Shown here: piece by piece, positions 12,700 to 24,833 of the stretch
Position numbering within the stretch: the stretch's first letter is position 1
Layout of the letters: each line of letters starts with the position of its first letter
Assembly: GCF_001949145.1 (NCBI RefSeq)
Contig: NW_019091371.1
Location: 2,011,469-2,075,468 of the forward strand
DNA from: Acanthaster planci
Lineage: Eukaryota > Echinodermata > Asteroidea > Valvatida > Acanthasteridae
DNA: 64,000 nt
Direction: 5' to 3'
Notes under the pieces: generated by a model
Databases searched by the model: none
What the model was told of the DNA's origin: nothing
The model's input: the letters and a program-made list of their open reading frames with translations, nothing else
Translations under genes and position numbers: made by a program

Positions 12700-12905
12700 G
12701 TGAGTTCGTGATATGGAGGCATGCAGGAAGGACGTATGGAGTAGGTACAATGTTTTTTGCTTTTATTATTCCACACTTATACTTTACAGGAATGAAATTC
12801 ATTGGCCTACATGTACATCATGTAGTCCTTGAGACCATTGTGATGGAGAAAGGAAAAGACCATATGTTGAGGCTAAGGACCATGTTGACATGGTTGAAGA
12901 AAAGG
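12700..12905 (+). repeat. Dispersed repeat, copy 1
   Basis: About 200 bp resembling, in inverse orientation, the segment at 27545-27745. Shared blocks include TGCTTTTATTATTCCAC, TTTACAGGAAT and GGAGAAAGGAAAAG. Matching short peptides can be read from both copies, but frames and stops differ, so I take this as a noncoding repeat. Confidence 0.6.
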
Positions 12906-14148
12906 CAAGTTTTCTGCTATTAACCTGGCGGATAGTCTACCCCATATATAAGTAGTGAACATACCAGTGCAGTTTCAGTTCATAAAATCAAGCGGATGTT
13001 TAGTTAGGCCTATGCCCCCGGATATCCTGGATAAAGTCTAGGAATTGGGACAGGGCCCAGTATATATGACGGAGGAGTATACGTCCGGCCAGCCGGCCGC
13101 CCTGCAACCTTGCTGTAGGCCTTAATCCATGATCATGCAGGCCTATGCATACATAACAAAATTCTCGAGTTTACACACTTGCTACTGTCACTGTGTACTG
13201 AGTTCCAAAGCCTTTGCATCAGTGACGTATTGTATGATTCCATTTTTTTTTTAAAGTGCAAATGGACGCTTTGATGATGTACCCACAGTGAAGATTCAAG
13301 TAACTACTAACGTTACATAATAAGCCTACTTTTCTGAAATATTAAAATTTGTACATGGATGGAGGAAGGACACAAACATTTAGGGGTAACATTGTTCTAG
13401 AACTTTGAAGAACTTCTTATGTGGGATGTGGGTCTATTTATTCAAGTAAGCCACAAATACATGTAGGGAGCAGTCTGCTGACTTTGGGCCCATTTCTGGA
13501 TGCTGTCATCTTTAAATTTCAGGTTTTTAAATTTCATGACAGCAAAATCGTTCACAGAGGTGATCAGTAGCATGTATTTTAAAGGTTATAATTTACTGTT
13601 ACTGAATGAATCCAAAGTTTTTCAGCAAAGAGGTTTGGCAGTGATGCATGAGGAAAGTCAAGGAAACGTCGAAGAGTGGCACAATTAAGAGACTCAACTT
13701 CATTAGGGCCAGGTTAAGGGACTATACATGTACCTCCGTATATGTGTCCCTACTCCTGAACTAGAAACAAGTGGAGGAAGGCTTAAACACTGGGATAAAG
13801 CTCCCCGGCCGTGAACGGTATCAACCGCATACAAGTATTTCTCAGCCTTTTTGATTAATTCACCCAGCAGTTTATCATGTTCAATTTGCCCAAATGGCAA
13901 ATTCCTGGCCATCGTGCCTGTTGGTGCATTATATGTCATCTCGATACCATAATTTTGTTACAACTGTGATCTGCTCAAGATCTTCTCTGTTGCGGTGATC
14001 TCTGAGAACGTTAATTACTGCACACCACATTAGGTGCGTTCAACTAGCATCTATCATGTGTTTGAGTGAATCTATTTTTAACATAAGAGTAGCTCCCCTT
14101 AGGCTTTCATGCCTGTGAGAGTATGTACAGTAGTATACCAGTTCAGTC
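12906..14148. other. Noncoding intergenic DNA
   Basis: No exon is supported. AGGCCT words occur near 13007, 13114 and 13141. Confidence 0.4.
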
Positions 14149-14556
14149 ATTGCAAAAGTTTAGGACCACTCATGCAAAATGCGTCAACCTGAAAAAAACA
14201 AAAACAAAAACTTAAACCAATCAATCATGGCAACTTATGTTTATTTTCAGTATGTAACCTTCATATCTTGGTTAAACAGTTATTTGACTGCATTTCCATG
14301 ATTTGAAATGTTAAAAGTTTAATGTTTAGTGCGTCCTCCTTTTCTGTGACTACTTAGACTTTATTCCGATTACTTTTTTACCCATGCTGCCGTACAGACA
14401 AAATATCGTACAAGAACCTTACAACAAAATTCATTAAAATGGGTATACAGATAGCACTGCTACAGTGATGTTATGCACCAGTCAACGAGACAATGTAATG
14501 CAGGCCCAGTGACAGAAATACCAATAAAATTCCAGGTGGTCTTAAACTTTTGCAAA
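14149..14556. mobile_element. MITE with TTGCAAAAGTTTARGACCAC inverted ends
   Basis: The left end ATTGCAAAAGTTTAGGACCAC is mirrored by the right end, which reads GTGGTCTTAAACTTTTGCAAA. Length about 408 bp, no transposase. The end sequence resembles Tc1/mariner-type termini, but no clear TA duplication was fixed. Confidence 0.7.
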
Positions 14557-16251
14557 TTCCTTCCATTTTTTGGGCCACATACATGTACACCGTACGTGTC
14601 GTGTGGCTATGATACTCGGTGAAGCAGATACATGTACATGTGTCAGAAGAGACAAGTCAACTTATTGTCCCACGTAACTGGAGTGTGGTTTTCTGCTGGA
14701 GTCCTGTGCTAAAGTCAATGATGTAAGTCTGAGTGTACATGTACATGTATCCTTATAAGTTCTGTTTGACACACTGTGCTGGTAAATGCTAACAAAGCCG
14801 GGTTATTTCGGACCATGTGACTTGTCACAGCTGGCAGTGTGACTCAGCCGTCCCATGCTTCATTTTGTAAAAATTAGGTGCACTCAATCTAACATATTGT
14901 TTTGTTATGATGGTCCGAAGTCAAGACCGCACACGCTGTATGTGCCGGCCCGCCTAGATGTACATGTACATGTACATGTACATTGAGCACAGCAGTGGCG
15001 AAGTATAAAGTTTTGGCTGATGTGTGATTCCCAGCTCTTTTTTGGTTGAACTTTTTGTTTGTGGTTTTCAAGTATTATTTAATTTTTCAGCTTGGTCATT
15101 TTGTTTTTAAGGGTTGATCAGTTTTGGGGGTTTGGTACATATACAGTGTAGAATTGTTGTGTGAGTCCCTATTGATTCAGTTCCCTGCAACTTTGCCGTT
15201 GAACATTCTTCAGTTAGTCTGAGTTTCTCTTATTGTAATAGCTTGCCATGTTGCAGGTCTGCCTAGTAATCTAACGCACCCTACCGGTATATGCCTGCAT
15301 TGCATTGGCACACTTTGATGTTGGACCCCACACCTGCATACACACCTGGCAACTGGCAGTCAGTTAAGAGATGACTGGACGACAGAGACATGTAAGTCTG
15401 GATATGACATCATTCTGTAAATGACACCTGCTAACCCTTCTGATTTGATCGCAGTTAGCCAGCTGTAGTGGCTTCACCCGCCACCCATTAAAGGGGAAAA
15501 AGGGGAGAAGACATTTTTTGAAGGGGGGAGAGGCTGTGTGGGGTGGAAAGCAATGGAAGGTGTCATGTCACTGTGTGTGTGGGAGGGGGGAGATAGGGTC
15601 AGGAAAATCAGGCATAAATTGAATTAAGTATCTGCTTCAGCTGAAAATCTTTTCTTATTTAAAATAAAGTTGAAGTTGCCACTTGGTGCAGCCATCAAAA
15701 GAAATGTACGGTTCTGTGTTAATTTCTGTTGTCTTAGAGAACTAAACTAAAAACTAAAGAGACTGCACAGTGCCTGATGTTACACACTTTGTAGACGTGA
15801 TGACAAAAATTTGAGATCATAACCGACGGTAAACCTGTCTTGGAGTATACACGTAATTTCCCAAAAAATTTACTGATGGAAGCCACAATGTTGAATCTCT
15901 GAACAGTTTTTTGCAGCTCCTTAAAAATAGCAACATGAAAGTGAATGTTTGTCTTGTAAAAAGAAAATGTTTTATTATAAATGGGTGAATTAGTTCAGTA
16001 ATTTTATGAATTATTTTAATTTCACAGATCAAGCCCTTACTGTCATAATATCTGCTCTTGGAACATTGATGAAGGTCCAAGCAAGGCGGTCAGATTGTGG
16101 AATCAACGAGGGCCAGCAGTCTGCAACCTCTAGAAGAAGTTTTAAAAAAGGATGAAAACTGCATGTATCACTTTGCAAATAGTGATCTTGGCCCTAACCC
16201 CGCCAGATGCGGCATACTGCAGCAGAAGTAAAAGTCTGATGCACCATAGCC
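14557..16251. other. Noncoding intergenic DNA with TACATG repeats
   Basis: Contains a (TACATG)n microsatellite at 14958-14982 and shorter versions near 14581, 14628 and 14736. A G-rich block lies at about 15490-15600. No exon is supported. Confidence 0.5.
14958..14982. repeat. (TACATG)n microsatellite
   Basis: Four tandem ATGTAC units. The same word is scattered through the window, for instance at 24165, 25201 and 27190. Confidence 0.9.
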
Positions 16252-16690
16252 GTGTTCCCATTGGACTTTTTTCCGCAGGCACAGGAAAACCTACTGCGAC
16301 ATTCCTTCATGTCAATCTACCGCGCATTCCCACGTGGACTTTTTTCCAACCGTAACGGAATGTTTATTCGCTGCGTCAGGCTGCTCTACTGCTGTACTGC
16401 ACGCATGGAGCTGGAGGCTGGCGACAACTGTTTTCTCTGTGTAGGCAGGAGTCTGGTTTGTATGTTTAACGTGGTTGCAGTCAATCTGCATTGTATGGGA
16501 ACTGCTCCCATTGGACTTTTTGCGCCCCTGCTAACTTACCCTGGCTGTGGCTTTTTGGCCTGTTAGTTTTACATTGCGATCGCGGTAAGTTGACAGGGAC
16601 GTTAGTTTACCATGTGTTCCCATTGGATTTAATTTTGTAATTCTACAGGATCGTCGCAGTAAGTTAACCAGAAAATGTCCAATGGGTGCA
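16252..16690. mobile_element. MITE-like element with GTGTTCCCATTGGAC ends
   Basis: Starts GTGTTCCCATTGGACTTTTT; the inverse complement of its right end reads GTGCACCCATTGGACATTTT. The same end motif recurs internally in direct orientation near 16324, 16505 and 16614, which suggests a composite or several nested copies. No transposase. Confidence 0.6.
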
Positions 16691-17439
16691 CTCCTTTTGA
16701 TGCACTGGGCAATCCAAAGCAGCCAAACAAACTGGTCATGTTGAGAGAGCTGGTCTCATTGAACAAGGACACAGTTGGATCTTGTGGTGACTGGCAACCA
16801 CAGACTCCCAGGCTGTTTGGCCTCGGGAAGAGTTGACCTGTAGGATCTTGTTACATACATGCAGGGCCAACAAATTACTTTGACAAATGATGCAGACTGA
16901 TGTGTCTGGCCGGGTTTCTAGCCAAACAACCCTGAACAGTTAGGGTTACATATTGTGCTTGTTTTATTTATGAGACTGGTTTTGGAATCATTCAGACTAA
17001 TTGACAGAAATGAGGCCTTTCTATTTCTCCAGTCCAGTCAACTTTTTTTTTATTGTTGAGGGCACTTGTTGGCAAGTGGATAGGAGCAGAGATGGTAGTG
17101 AGAGTGGAAGAAACCTGTGCTGTCCATCCAGGAGGAGTCTGTCTTCTGCCGTGACTGTAAGTTGTCTTTATAAGTATTGAAGATGATGTTGAGGCCGTAC
17201 ATTGATGTCACAGAGAGATGCACAAAGTAATGTCAAGGCAGTATTGAAGATTTCAAATACAGACACTCAAGCCAATTAGGGTCCTAAGATATTACCTGAA
17301 CCAAATCACTTCCAGGTTTGACAGGCTTGACAATCACCATCGTGCAGTTAATTATGTGTTCATTTGACCCTAAAAGAACAAGAGAGTAGTTAGAATCTGC
17401 CCCCTCAAGATTTTTTTTCTGATATCGCCACAGCACAGT

Positions 17440-17565
17440 AGTTGAGCCTTCAGGAGTTTTTCAGTAACTCTTTTGTGGTCGTTTTGACACCAATTCTGTG
17501 AAAATTGCACATACTTGTATCTTTCTCCTTACAAGCACCCCTTTTTCCTGACAGAAAAATTCCAA
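17440..17565 (+). repeat. Dispersed repeat family, copy A (partial)
   Basis: Shares the TTCTGTGAAAATTGCACA type core, preceded by TTTTGTGGTCGTTTTGACACC, with copies at 17925-18265 and 24415-24745. All three are diverged and contain no shared open frame. Confidence 0.55.
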
Positions 17566-17664
17566 AAGAAAAAGAGAAGCAATTCTGGTCCGAGCCAATT
17601 TGGCTCATCAGGCCGGTGTTTATCTCCGGTTTCCTTGGCATGAAACGACTGATAATTTTTCTAT

Positions 17665-17870
17665 TCCCCCCCCCCCCTGGATGGGATGCCAGTCCATCGC
17701 GGGTTGCTTCCCAAGCTAATGCTGGTACCCATCTATACTCCTGGGTGGAGAGAGGCAAGCAGGGGTGAAGATGCTTGCCAAGGACCCCAACATACTGCCA
17801 GCAGCTGGATTCGAGCCTCCAATCCTATGGTTGGAAACCATAGATCCTAACCACTTGCCCACATGAAAGA
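17665..17870 (-). mobile_element. tRNA-derived SINE
   Basis: Read on the minus strand, it begins with an A-box-like TGGGCAAGTGGTTAGG, then has a B box GGCTCGAATCC (about 17807-17817). The body carries GCATTAGCTTGGGAAGC, and the tail GGACTGGCATCCCATCCAGG runs into a poly-G tract (poly-C on plus, about 17665-17678). This head-body-tail order is typical of a tRNA-derived SINE, and the tail motif is widespread in invertebrate SINEs. It lies between two copies of another repeat (17440 and 17925). Confidence 0.78.
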
Positions 17871-17924
17871 GGTCAGCCATACTTGTCCATTTTTTTACAA
17901 GCCAAGCCTTTAGTTTCAGATAGC

Positions 17925-18265
17925 AGCTTTTTACAGTCACTTTGAAACAGTTCTGTGAAAAATCACACACGCTGTTCTCATGCAGCACCCACTTACCCGA
18001 AACAGGCCAACCAAAAAAGGGACCTGCACTTCCAACTGCTATGCTAAGTGCACACGGTGGCTGGTACGCGTGTAACCTTCAAGTTCAAATGACCGTATCA
18101 ACTATTACGTTGAAGTGGCTATGTCAGATTGATTTGAAACTCTACATTTGTATTGATAAGGAGTGTTTTAGATGCACGCTGAGTGTTGAAAAAAATCGGG
18201 CTTGGGACGGTCAAGATCTCAGCTGTGAGATGGTACAAAATAACCCAGCAACTTCAAGGTTAACA
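17925..18265 (+). repeat. Dispersed repeat family, copy B
   Basis: Matches copy C (24415-24745) through AGTTCTGTGAAAAATC, the GCAGCACC block, GGCCAACCAA, TTTGTATTGATAAGG and beyond. It runs to just before the assembly gap. Confidence 0.55.
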
Positions 18266-18367
18266 CTGGAATAAAATTGACAGAACTTGATGACATTGAT
18301 TGGTTTCTCCTAGCAATCCTGGCAGGAGGAATTTCTGTTGTGTTTGCTGCATCAGAGGCTCTGCTAT

Positions 18368-19109
18368 NNNNNNNNNNNNNNNNNNNNNNNNNNNNNNNNN
18401 NNNNNNNNNNNNNNNNNNNNNNNNNNNNNNNNNNNNNNNNNNNNNNNNNNNNNNNNNNNNNNNNNNNNNNNNNNNNNNNNNNNNNNNNNNNNNNNNNNNN
18501 NNNNNNNNNNNNNNNNNNNNNNNNNNNNNNNNNNNNNNNNNNNNNNNNNNNNNNNNNNNNNNNNNNNNNNNNNNNNNNNNNNNNNNNNNNNNNNNNNNNN
18601 NNNNNNNNNNNNNNNNNNNNNNNNNNNNNNNNNNNNNNNNNNNNNNNNNNNNNNNNNNNNNNNNNNNNNNNNNNNNNNNNNNNNNNNNNNNNNNNNNNNN
18701 NNNNNNNNNNNNNNNNNNNNNNNNNNNNNNNNNNNNNNNNNNNNNNNNNNNNNNNNNNNNNNNNNNNNNNNNNNNNNNNNNNNNNNNNNNNNNNNNNNNN
18801 NNNNNNNNNNNNNNNNNNNNNNNNNNNNNNNNNNNNNNNNNNNNNNNNNNNNNNNNNNNNNNNNNNNNNNNNNNNNNNNNNNNNNNNNNNNNNNNNNNNN
18901 NNNNNNNNNNNNNNNNNNNNNNNNNNNNNNNNNNNNNNNNNNNNNNNNNNNNNNNNNNNNNNNNNNNNNNNNNNNNNNNNNNNNNNNNNNNNNNNNNNNN
19001 NNNNNNNNNNNNNNNNNNNNNNNNNNNNNNNNNNNNNNNNNNNNNNNNNNNNNNNNNNNNNNNNNNNNNNNNNNNNNNNNNNNNNNNNNNNNNNNNNNNN
19101 NNNNNNNNN
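18368..19109. other. Assembly gap (742 N)
   Basis: Unresolved bases. Apparent long open frames across this interval are artefacts of the N run. Confidence 1.
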
Positions 19110-20034
19110 AGAATATTTTTCAGCCAAAACTGTGTACTGGAGATGGGCAAGGGTGGAGGTCCTAGGGGCTGGGAGTCTGAGAGCTGATAGGAAGGGTAAA
19201 GTGGATGGCTGAGGGCTTGGGACTATCAGTATTAGAGCTCTGAGGATCCCATGGGGTTGAAGGACATAGCTTGTCAATGTTCTATATTGCTATTGGGTTT
19301 ATTGTAGCCCTTATAAAATTGAGACTAAAAGGCTCCAAGCGGGAACTTTATATAAGGAGACTTGGAAGATGTTCAAGACGGGCAGGGCTGCCATGTGGGA
19401 TGAAGCTGTCATGTAAAATCTAAAGATGGAAACAGATGTGCCTTAAACTGTGGCAGTGTAAAATGGTCCAGATTAGGAGAAGGGTGAAGTGGCAAAGTAC
19501 TACAGTTTTACAAATAGATATACATGTACAAACTAGTTCTTCTGCTAGTTTAAATAAATGAGCGTTTATTTCACTTGCAAATAGAAATTAGCTGGTTATA
19601 GAAATAAATGGTGATTGTTTGATATACACACAAAGCATTTTTGCAAGGTAATATTTTCAAAGGAAACAAATGTTATGTCAGTGAAAAATTTTAGTGAAAA
19701 ATATTGTTTTAGACATTAATTTGGGAAACGGAATTGGATAAAATTTAAACATGTTGGCCACAAAAAAACTAGTTTTGTGCCAAAAAAATAAAAACACTGT
19801 TTAAATCAAACATTTCTTTCGTGCACAGAGTGAGGCCCTTAAAGTGTTTTCAAAAATTAAATGCTTGCATTAATGACTTTTCAGCACTGAGCCAACAATT
19901 TGCAGTTTTGTGATAATTTAAGTGAGAGACTTTTTTCTAAATGCTCTGGCAATGCGAATGTACAACTTGGAAAATACAAAATGCACATAGAATTTTGTCC
20001 AAGAAAAAACTTGTAAAGATGAACAAAAAAAATT
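19110..20034. other. Noncoding intergenic DNA
   Basis: AT-rich; nothing recognised on either strand. Confidence 0.4.
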
Positions 20035-20105
20035 GACTGGAGCGGAATTGAACCTGCGACCTCTGGAACACCGTACCAGTGCTTTACCCACTGAGCTATC
20101 CAGTC
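20035..20105 (-). pseudogene. tRNA-like sequence with Pol III terminator
   Basis: On the minus strand a 71-nt segment opens GACTGGA and closes TCCAGTC, a perfect 7-bp acceptor stem. It has the A box TAGCTCAGTGGG, the B box GGTTCAATTCC, and T8 almost immediately downstream. Faults: the T arm is one base short with mispairs, the anticodon loop has C rather than T at position 33, and one anticodon-stem pair is broken. The anticodon cannot be assigned safely (GGT by position). A recently decayed tRNA gene or a SINE head fits best. Confidence 0.6.
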
Positions 20106-21080
20106 CTATGTCGGTGGTGCTTCCCATTTGTCAATATCTCTGTTTGGGAGGCGAACTTGTTAAAAGTGAGGTTCAGATCAGCCACTGGGTTGATTGAACA
20201 GTGCTGGTATTTGGGCTGCCTGAATGGGAACACCCTTTTTTAAAAGCATGCAATAGTTACGAACTTTTAGTCCTCAGAAGAAGTAGTATCAAAGTGTCTA
20301 GAGTCTTTCCAAAATGGTAATTATTTGCCAATTTTGAAGTACATGTACAGCATCTTGATAACTTAAATGTAGACATGAATGTTTTTAAATGTGCATTAAT
20401 GAGTCAATGCGTTACGATGAAAAGGAACAAATTAAAGGCTAACAACAGTCTTTCTTCAAAAGCAAACTGACCAATTGTCCATTCAATTTAAAGAGTACCT
20501 CTTAAGTCATGAATAATTTGGATGCGAGTACAGTACAACGTCATTATACTGAACAATTCGGCAAACGAAACTTGAAAGGCCTCTTTGCTCCCAAATTTTC
20601 TGCGCACTTTTACTGAACATCACAAATTTGCTTTAAATTAAAGAAAAAAATTTATGACTGATGACAGTGACTCAAAAGTTGAGATGTCAACAAACTTCAA
20701 AACTGGAAAGGCCATGTTATGAGCCCATACATGTACATGTAGCAAAATAAGCAGCCGCACAAGAAAATCTGTTTTACATGAACAGGAAATTGGAATACAC
20801 TTGATGTAAAACAACTTGACATTTCAACATAGGAAATGGCACCCTATTTTTTTTCTGGAAATGGCACCTCTGTTTTGGCAAATAGCGCCCTCTTTTCCAA
20901 GACCTTTCCCCTTTTTCATGGAAATCGGAACATTTTGATTTTTAGGCCTATGAAAATGCAACCATTGGAGCAGTACCAATGAATTCGCAATACTGTAGTT
21001 GGGGAGGTATGCTACACCAAGCATTGCGTATGGATCCTGCCCTGTTCATTATAGCAGCATTGTACTGTATACATATTCAT
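20106..21080. other. Noncoding intergenic DNA
   Basis: Nothing coding recognised. AT-rich, with ACATGTAC words near 20340 and 20728. Confidence 0.4.
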
Positions 21081-22182
21081 GTACACTACTCAAAAAAATT
21101 AAAGGATCAGACGTTCGTCAGGTGTGTACCTCATTGACTTGACTTATTGTACACTGAAGCTTACATTATGTTCATGCTTGGTTGAGCACCACAGAATGTG
21201 AGACAATGCGATTAATTAGTCATGTTTCAGAGCCCAATTAGCTGGATGGGTCAAAAAGCATTGGCCGATGTTTATTGCTTGGGTATTGCACAACTTCAAA
21301 ATGGTCACCTGTCACTCTCTTTGCACATGGAATGACTCTGAGGCAAGGGTGCGAGAGACTGGGAGTGTCTCATAGAGCTGGGGGGTGTTACAATGACGTG
21401 AATGAGACTGGCCAGCACTATACAACCCTATTGTGGTAAAATGATGCACAAGTATGTGTCTCATTTCAGGACATTTGAAAAAAAAAGACTGAAACATTGG
21501 ACCTCTTACCATTTTGTGTTTAGGTTTGGGTAAACTGTAAAGATGTTTTCTTTAATGTCCTGACAACCAGAAATTTGATTTTTTTGGTATCAATCATCAT
21601 TTTTACAGATAATTATAAAAAGTAAGTGATTTGGGGAAGATTTGCAAACAGATACATGTCAGACATTGCATTATTTTTCTGAATAAAAGGGTCTCCACAT
21701 AGTTACATTCCATTTTTTTCATGCTGAGATACGTCTTCAAAGTACTTCATTTCTGTGATTCAGAATCACAAATAGTGCCCTCACTTACCAGAATATACTC
21801 ATAAACAGTTTCTTCACATTACTGTGATATCATTCTAACTAATAAATAGCACCCTCACATTACTGCGATATCATTCTAACTCATAAATAGCGCCCTCACA
21901 TTACTGTGATATCATTCTAACTCAGAAACAGCGCCCTCACATTACTTGGTTAGAACTCAATTTTTTATACATCATTTTCAGGGCCGTAAAAGACCTGGAA
22001 AAGGTGCTGACCAGAGGTTTTTTTTCAGTGTCGTGAGACTTCAGTAATCTGTAGCGGAAGTTTCTTGTTTTGATGCCAGAAAATAGCCAAATTAAATGAC
22101 GCTCATGTTTTTGTGATGAGAATATCATTTGTTTGAATCATTAATCACTACGTATGATCCTTTGATCCTTTGAGTAGTGTAC
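21081..22182. mobile_element. Tc1/mariner-like nonautonomous DNA transposon
   Basis: Terminal inverted repeats of about 30 bp: the left reads TACACTACTCAAAAAAATTA and continues to AAGGATCA; the right is its inverse, ending TTTGAGTAGTGTA at 22182. A TA dinucleotide at each end fits a TA target-site duplication. The interior has only short remnants (CGAGAGACTGGGAGTGTCTC, near 21350, may be part of a helix-turn-helix coding relic) and no DDE transposase. It contains the 41-bp tandem repeat at 21813-21946. Confidence 0.78.
21813..21946. repeat. 41-bp tandem repeat, about 3.3 units
   Basis: Units begin at about 21813, 21854, 21895 and 21936 with exact 41-bp spacing. Each has CTCACATTACTGTGATATC, then a short stretch ending AATAGCGCC. 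Unit-to-unit divergence is only a few bases. It lies inside the Tc1/mariner-like element. Confidence 0.9.
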
Positions 22183-22362
22183 AAATGCAGATAGACTTGC
22201 TCCATCGCTAAGGTGGAAGCAAGGAACAGCATCTCTGACAAGATTGAGCCCTTTCCTTGCCTTTTTGTGAATCAATGCCTAAGATTCTGACGAGGATCCC
22301 TCATGCAATCTTGGAAACTCTTCCTCCTCAGTGATGGAGGCGAGGACTGGCATCTATCTGAG

Positions 22363-22527
22363 TTACTTCCTCTCCTTGACATTCTCATGAATCATCTCGG
22401 TGAAGTCCCATGGGATCTTGTCCTCCATCTTCCTTCTCTCCAGGTTGAAGGAGGCGAGGGCGCTCTTCTCATCAGCATCATGGTCTGCTTCTCCTGGGGC
22501 ATACCCACAGTTTTCACATGAGGAGGT
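22363..22527 (-). CDS. Terminal exon of unidentified CXXC protein gene
   Basis: Preceded on the minus strand by a polypyrimidine tract and acceptor (TTTCTTCCCCAG), it encodes 54 residues and stops at TAA. It starts TSSCENCGYAPGEAD, giving one CXXC pair, and continues with an acidic then mixed-charge helical segment including LERRKMEDKIPWDFTEMI and ending VKERK. The composition and the splice site mark it as a real exon. I do not recognise the family. The CXXC may form half of a zinc ribbon with a second pair in another exon. The 24834 exon leaves a one-base overhang that does not fit the phase 0 start here, so at least one exon between them is missing. Confidence 0.68.
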   Translation of the reverse strand, partial: TSSCENCGYAPGEADHDADEKSALASFNLERRKMEDKIPWDFTEMIHENVKERK

Positions 22528-24414
22528 CTGGGGAAGAAATTAATGACAAAGGAACTAAGTTGCAGCAGAAATTGAGACATTTCTTCACAAATTACAGGAT
22601 CCTTGTACGCTCCTTATTTTTACACCTTTTATTTCATTAAAAAACTGTTCGTGTCTATTGCTTTTCCTCCAGTTTCATGTCAGAAAATGAACTGACAAGA
22701 GGATTCCGTTGACACTGCTGACCCATTTTATTACTTCTGAAAGCATTTGTGATTTGTACTTGTTAAAAATATTTTTCCAGACACCCCTTTACTGTTTAGA
22801 GAATCAAAAAGTGACATTTTTAAACACTTAAAATTGTCCTTCCCTTTTCTTAACAAGTGAGGGCGCTGTTTTACAGCAACACTGTAATGTCAATCAGGGA
22901 AGACCACAAACCTACATGTGTGTAAAATATCTAAATACCAACAGCTCCGACAGAAATCAAAGATTGATCCCGAAGGTGTGGGCAGAAATATTTCAACAGT
23001 GTGCACAAGCCTGTTGAGTTAATATCAAAAATTTTGGATTGTGACTGAAAAACTGCTGTTTCCAGCGTGGTCCCTTTTTGTGTTTTGGTTCAATGTTTGT
23101 CAAAATTAAGGTAGGTCCTTCTTTAAATAAGAGCTCTGAAAACAATTTCTGTCCATATTCATTGCTTACCTTCAAAAAGCCTGAACAAATCCCCATAATG
23201 TATGTGATTTTAATTTTTAGACTTATTTTGAAATGTTTTGCAAACACAGTTCTCAGTGCCCTATCAGATAAAATTTGAGAAAATATATTAAATTTGCTAG
23301 TCAAAATATTTACAAACAACAGGGATGCCAGGAATTTCTTTGATGTAGAGCAGTGCGCGCAGCAAATCATGAAACCCCCGGGGACAAGGCAGCCATTTGC
23401 TCATGGTTATTGAAAATGGAGACTTTCCTTAAATTCTGCCCCTGCTGTTGTCGGTCTAAAAGTATTTTATGTCTTTGATTAGACGCTTCATTTCATGAGT
23501 TTTCTATTAAAACTATGAAACCCAAATTGCTCCTTGAACATGCTGAATATGTCTCAGGAAATGTGGACCATTGATCAATGGTAATTTGTCATGAAACAGA
23601 AATGAACCATGAAGGAACAGGAGCACTGTGAACAATTCCAGTATAGTGGGTGCATTCAACTGCCCTGGTTACGAGGGGTTTAACCTCATCCCTTTTGTCT
23701 TGCTTGGTTAAAACAATGCACACAACCATCCATAGGTCAAGGTTGCCATAAAAGCTAGCCACAAGCACCCAAGGGTGGATCCAGAACCCAATTTCTTTTT
23801 TGGGGGAAGTGGGGACAAATTTGATTCTGGGGTTCAAAATGTTTTAAATTAGAAAGTTGTTCGAGGGGTTAGGCTACATTTCCACTTTTCAAAAGAAGGG
23901 AAATTAAATAGACCAAAAAGATCCTTTCACGTTTTCAAATGACAACTATTTTGCTGCTGTTTTGGTCGTGACCCCAATTGGCCTCTCCCCCCTTTCCCGG
24001 ATTCATCCTTGCAGACAGCCAGCAATGATATGAAACACAGGACTCTTACCTGTGCTACTTACCGGTATGACGTAACCTGCATCTTCACTTTGGAGATATC
24101 ATCGGTCAGTCGACTCGCTCCATGACGCTAGCCAGCCTCAACATTCGTGTAGGCAGCCATGGCAGTACATGTACATGTGCATTCACCTGGCAACAAGCCT
24201 TCCCAAATCCAAACATGGAAAAACGGCAAAAAAAAACAAGAAAAGGTCACCCAAGGTTTTTCAGTCACACTGTAATAATGTTTTCCCCAAATGAGCAAAC
24301 TTAACAAATTGTGAAAACTCTGGCTGTGTGAATGGAAATTTCTGGAAGAGCCTCTGAATTTTACCCTAAAGACAAAAGAGCTGGGGAGGGGAGGGGGAAT
24401 CTACCTCCCTTTAA

Positions 24415-24745
24415 CACATTTTCAAGAAGCCTTCTGGAATTTTTGAATAACTCTTTTTGGTCATTCCGACACCATTTTTGTGAAAATCCAACATACCATT
24501 CTCGCGCAGCACCTTTTTTCTGAGAGAGGTCAACCAAGAATGAATACTTTTCCACTGCCAGTCCCAACTTCCAAGTTACTGTCAAACCGTATGACAGATC
24601 GAGATAAAACTTCAATATTTGTATTGGGAAGGAAAATCATGCACACGAAGTTTGTACAAAAACCCAGCATTGGACAGCCCAGTTCTTGGGGGATTGCCGC
24701 AGGTTGTGAGGTGGTCCTATGTTTCCAAGCTCTTTTAGGGTTAAG
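24415..24745 (+). repeat. Dispersed repeat family, copy C
   Basis: Diverged copy of the 17440 and 17925 repeats, sharing TGTGAAAATCCAACA, GCGCAGCACC, GGTCAACCAA and TTTGTATTGGGAAGG. It lies in the presumed last intron region of the minus-strand CXXC gene. Confidence 0.55.
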
Positions 24746-24833
24746 AATTAGGAAGTACCAGGGTCAAATCTACCTGCAAAAATTGATTTCTTCACAGATG
24801 GCAAATATGACTGACAAGTGGCAGCTTGTCTAC

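Noticed and set aside
18219-19277. Long open frames of 275-352 codons on both strands
   Set aside because: They consist almost wholly of unknown residues across the N gap.
20035-20105. Functional tRNA gene
   Set aside because: The acceptor stem and Pol III boxes are good, but the shortened T arm, C33 and a broken anticodon stem argue against a working tRNA.
21813-21946. CRISPR-like array
   Set aside because: The 41-bp units are contiguous repeats without unique spacers, in animal DNA inside a transposon.
22993-23370. 125-codon minus-strand open frame
   Set aside because: AT-driven composition, no domain, no splice context, and a comparable open frame on the opposite strand.
24064-24120. 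Possible minus-strand exon reading LTDDISKVKMQVTSYR before GTAAGT
   Set aside because: Weak acceptor, and its phase does not link the 24834 and 22363 exons.
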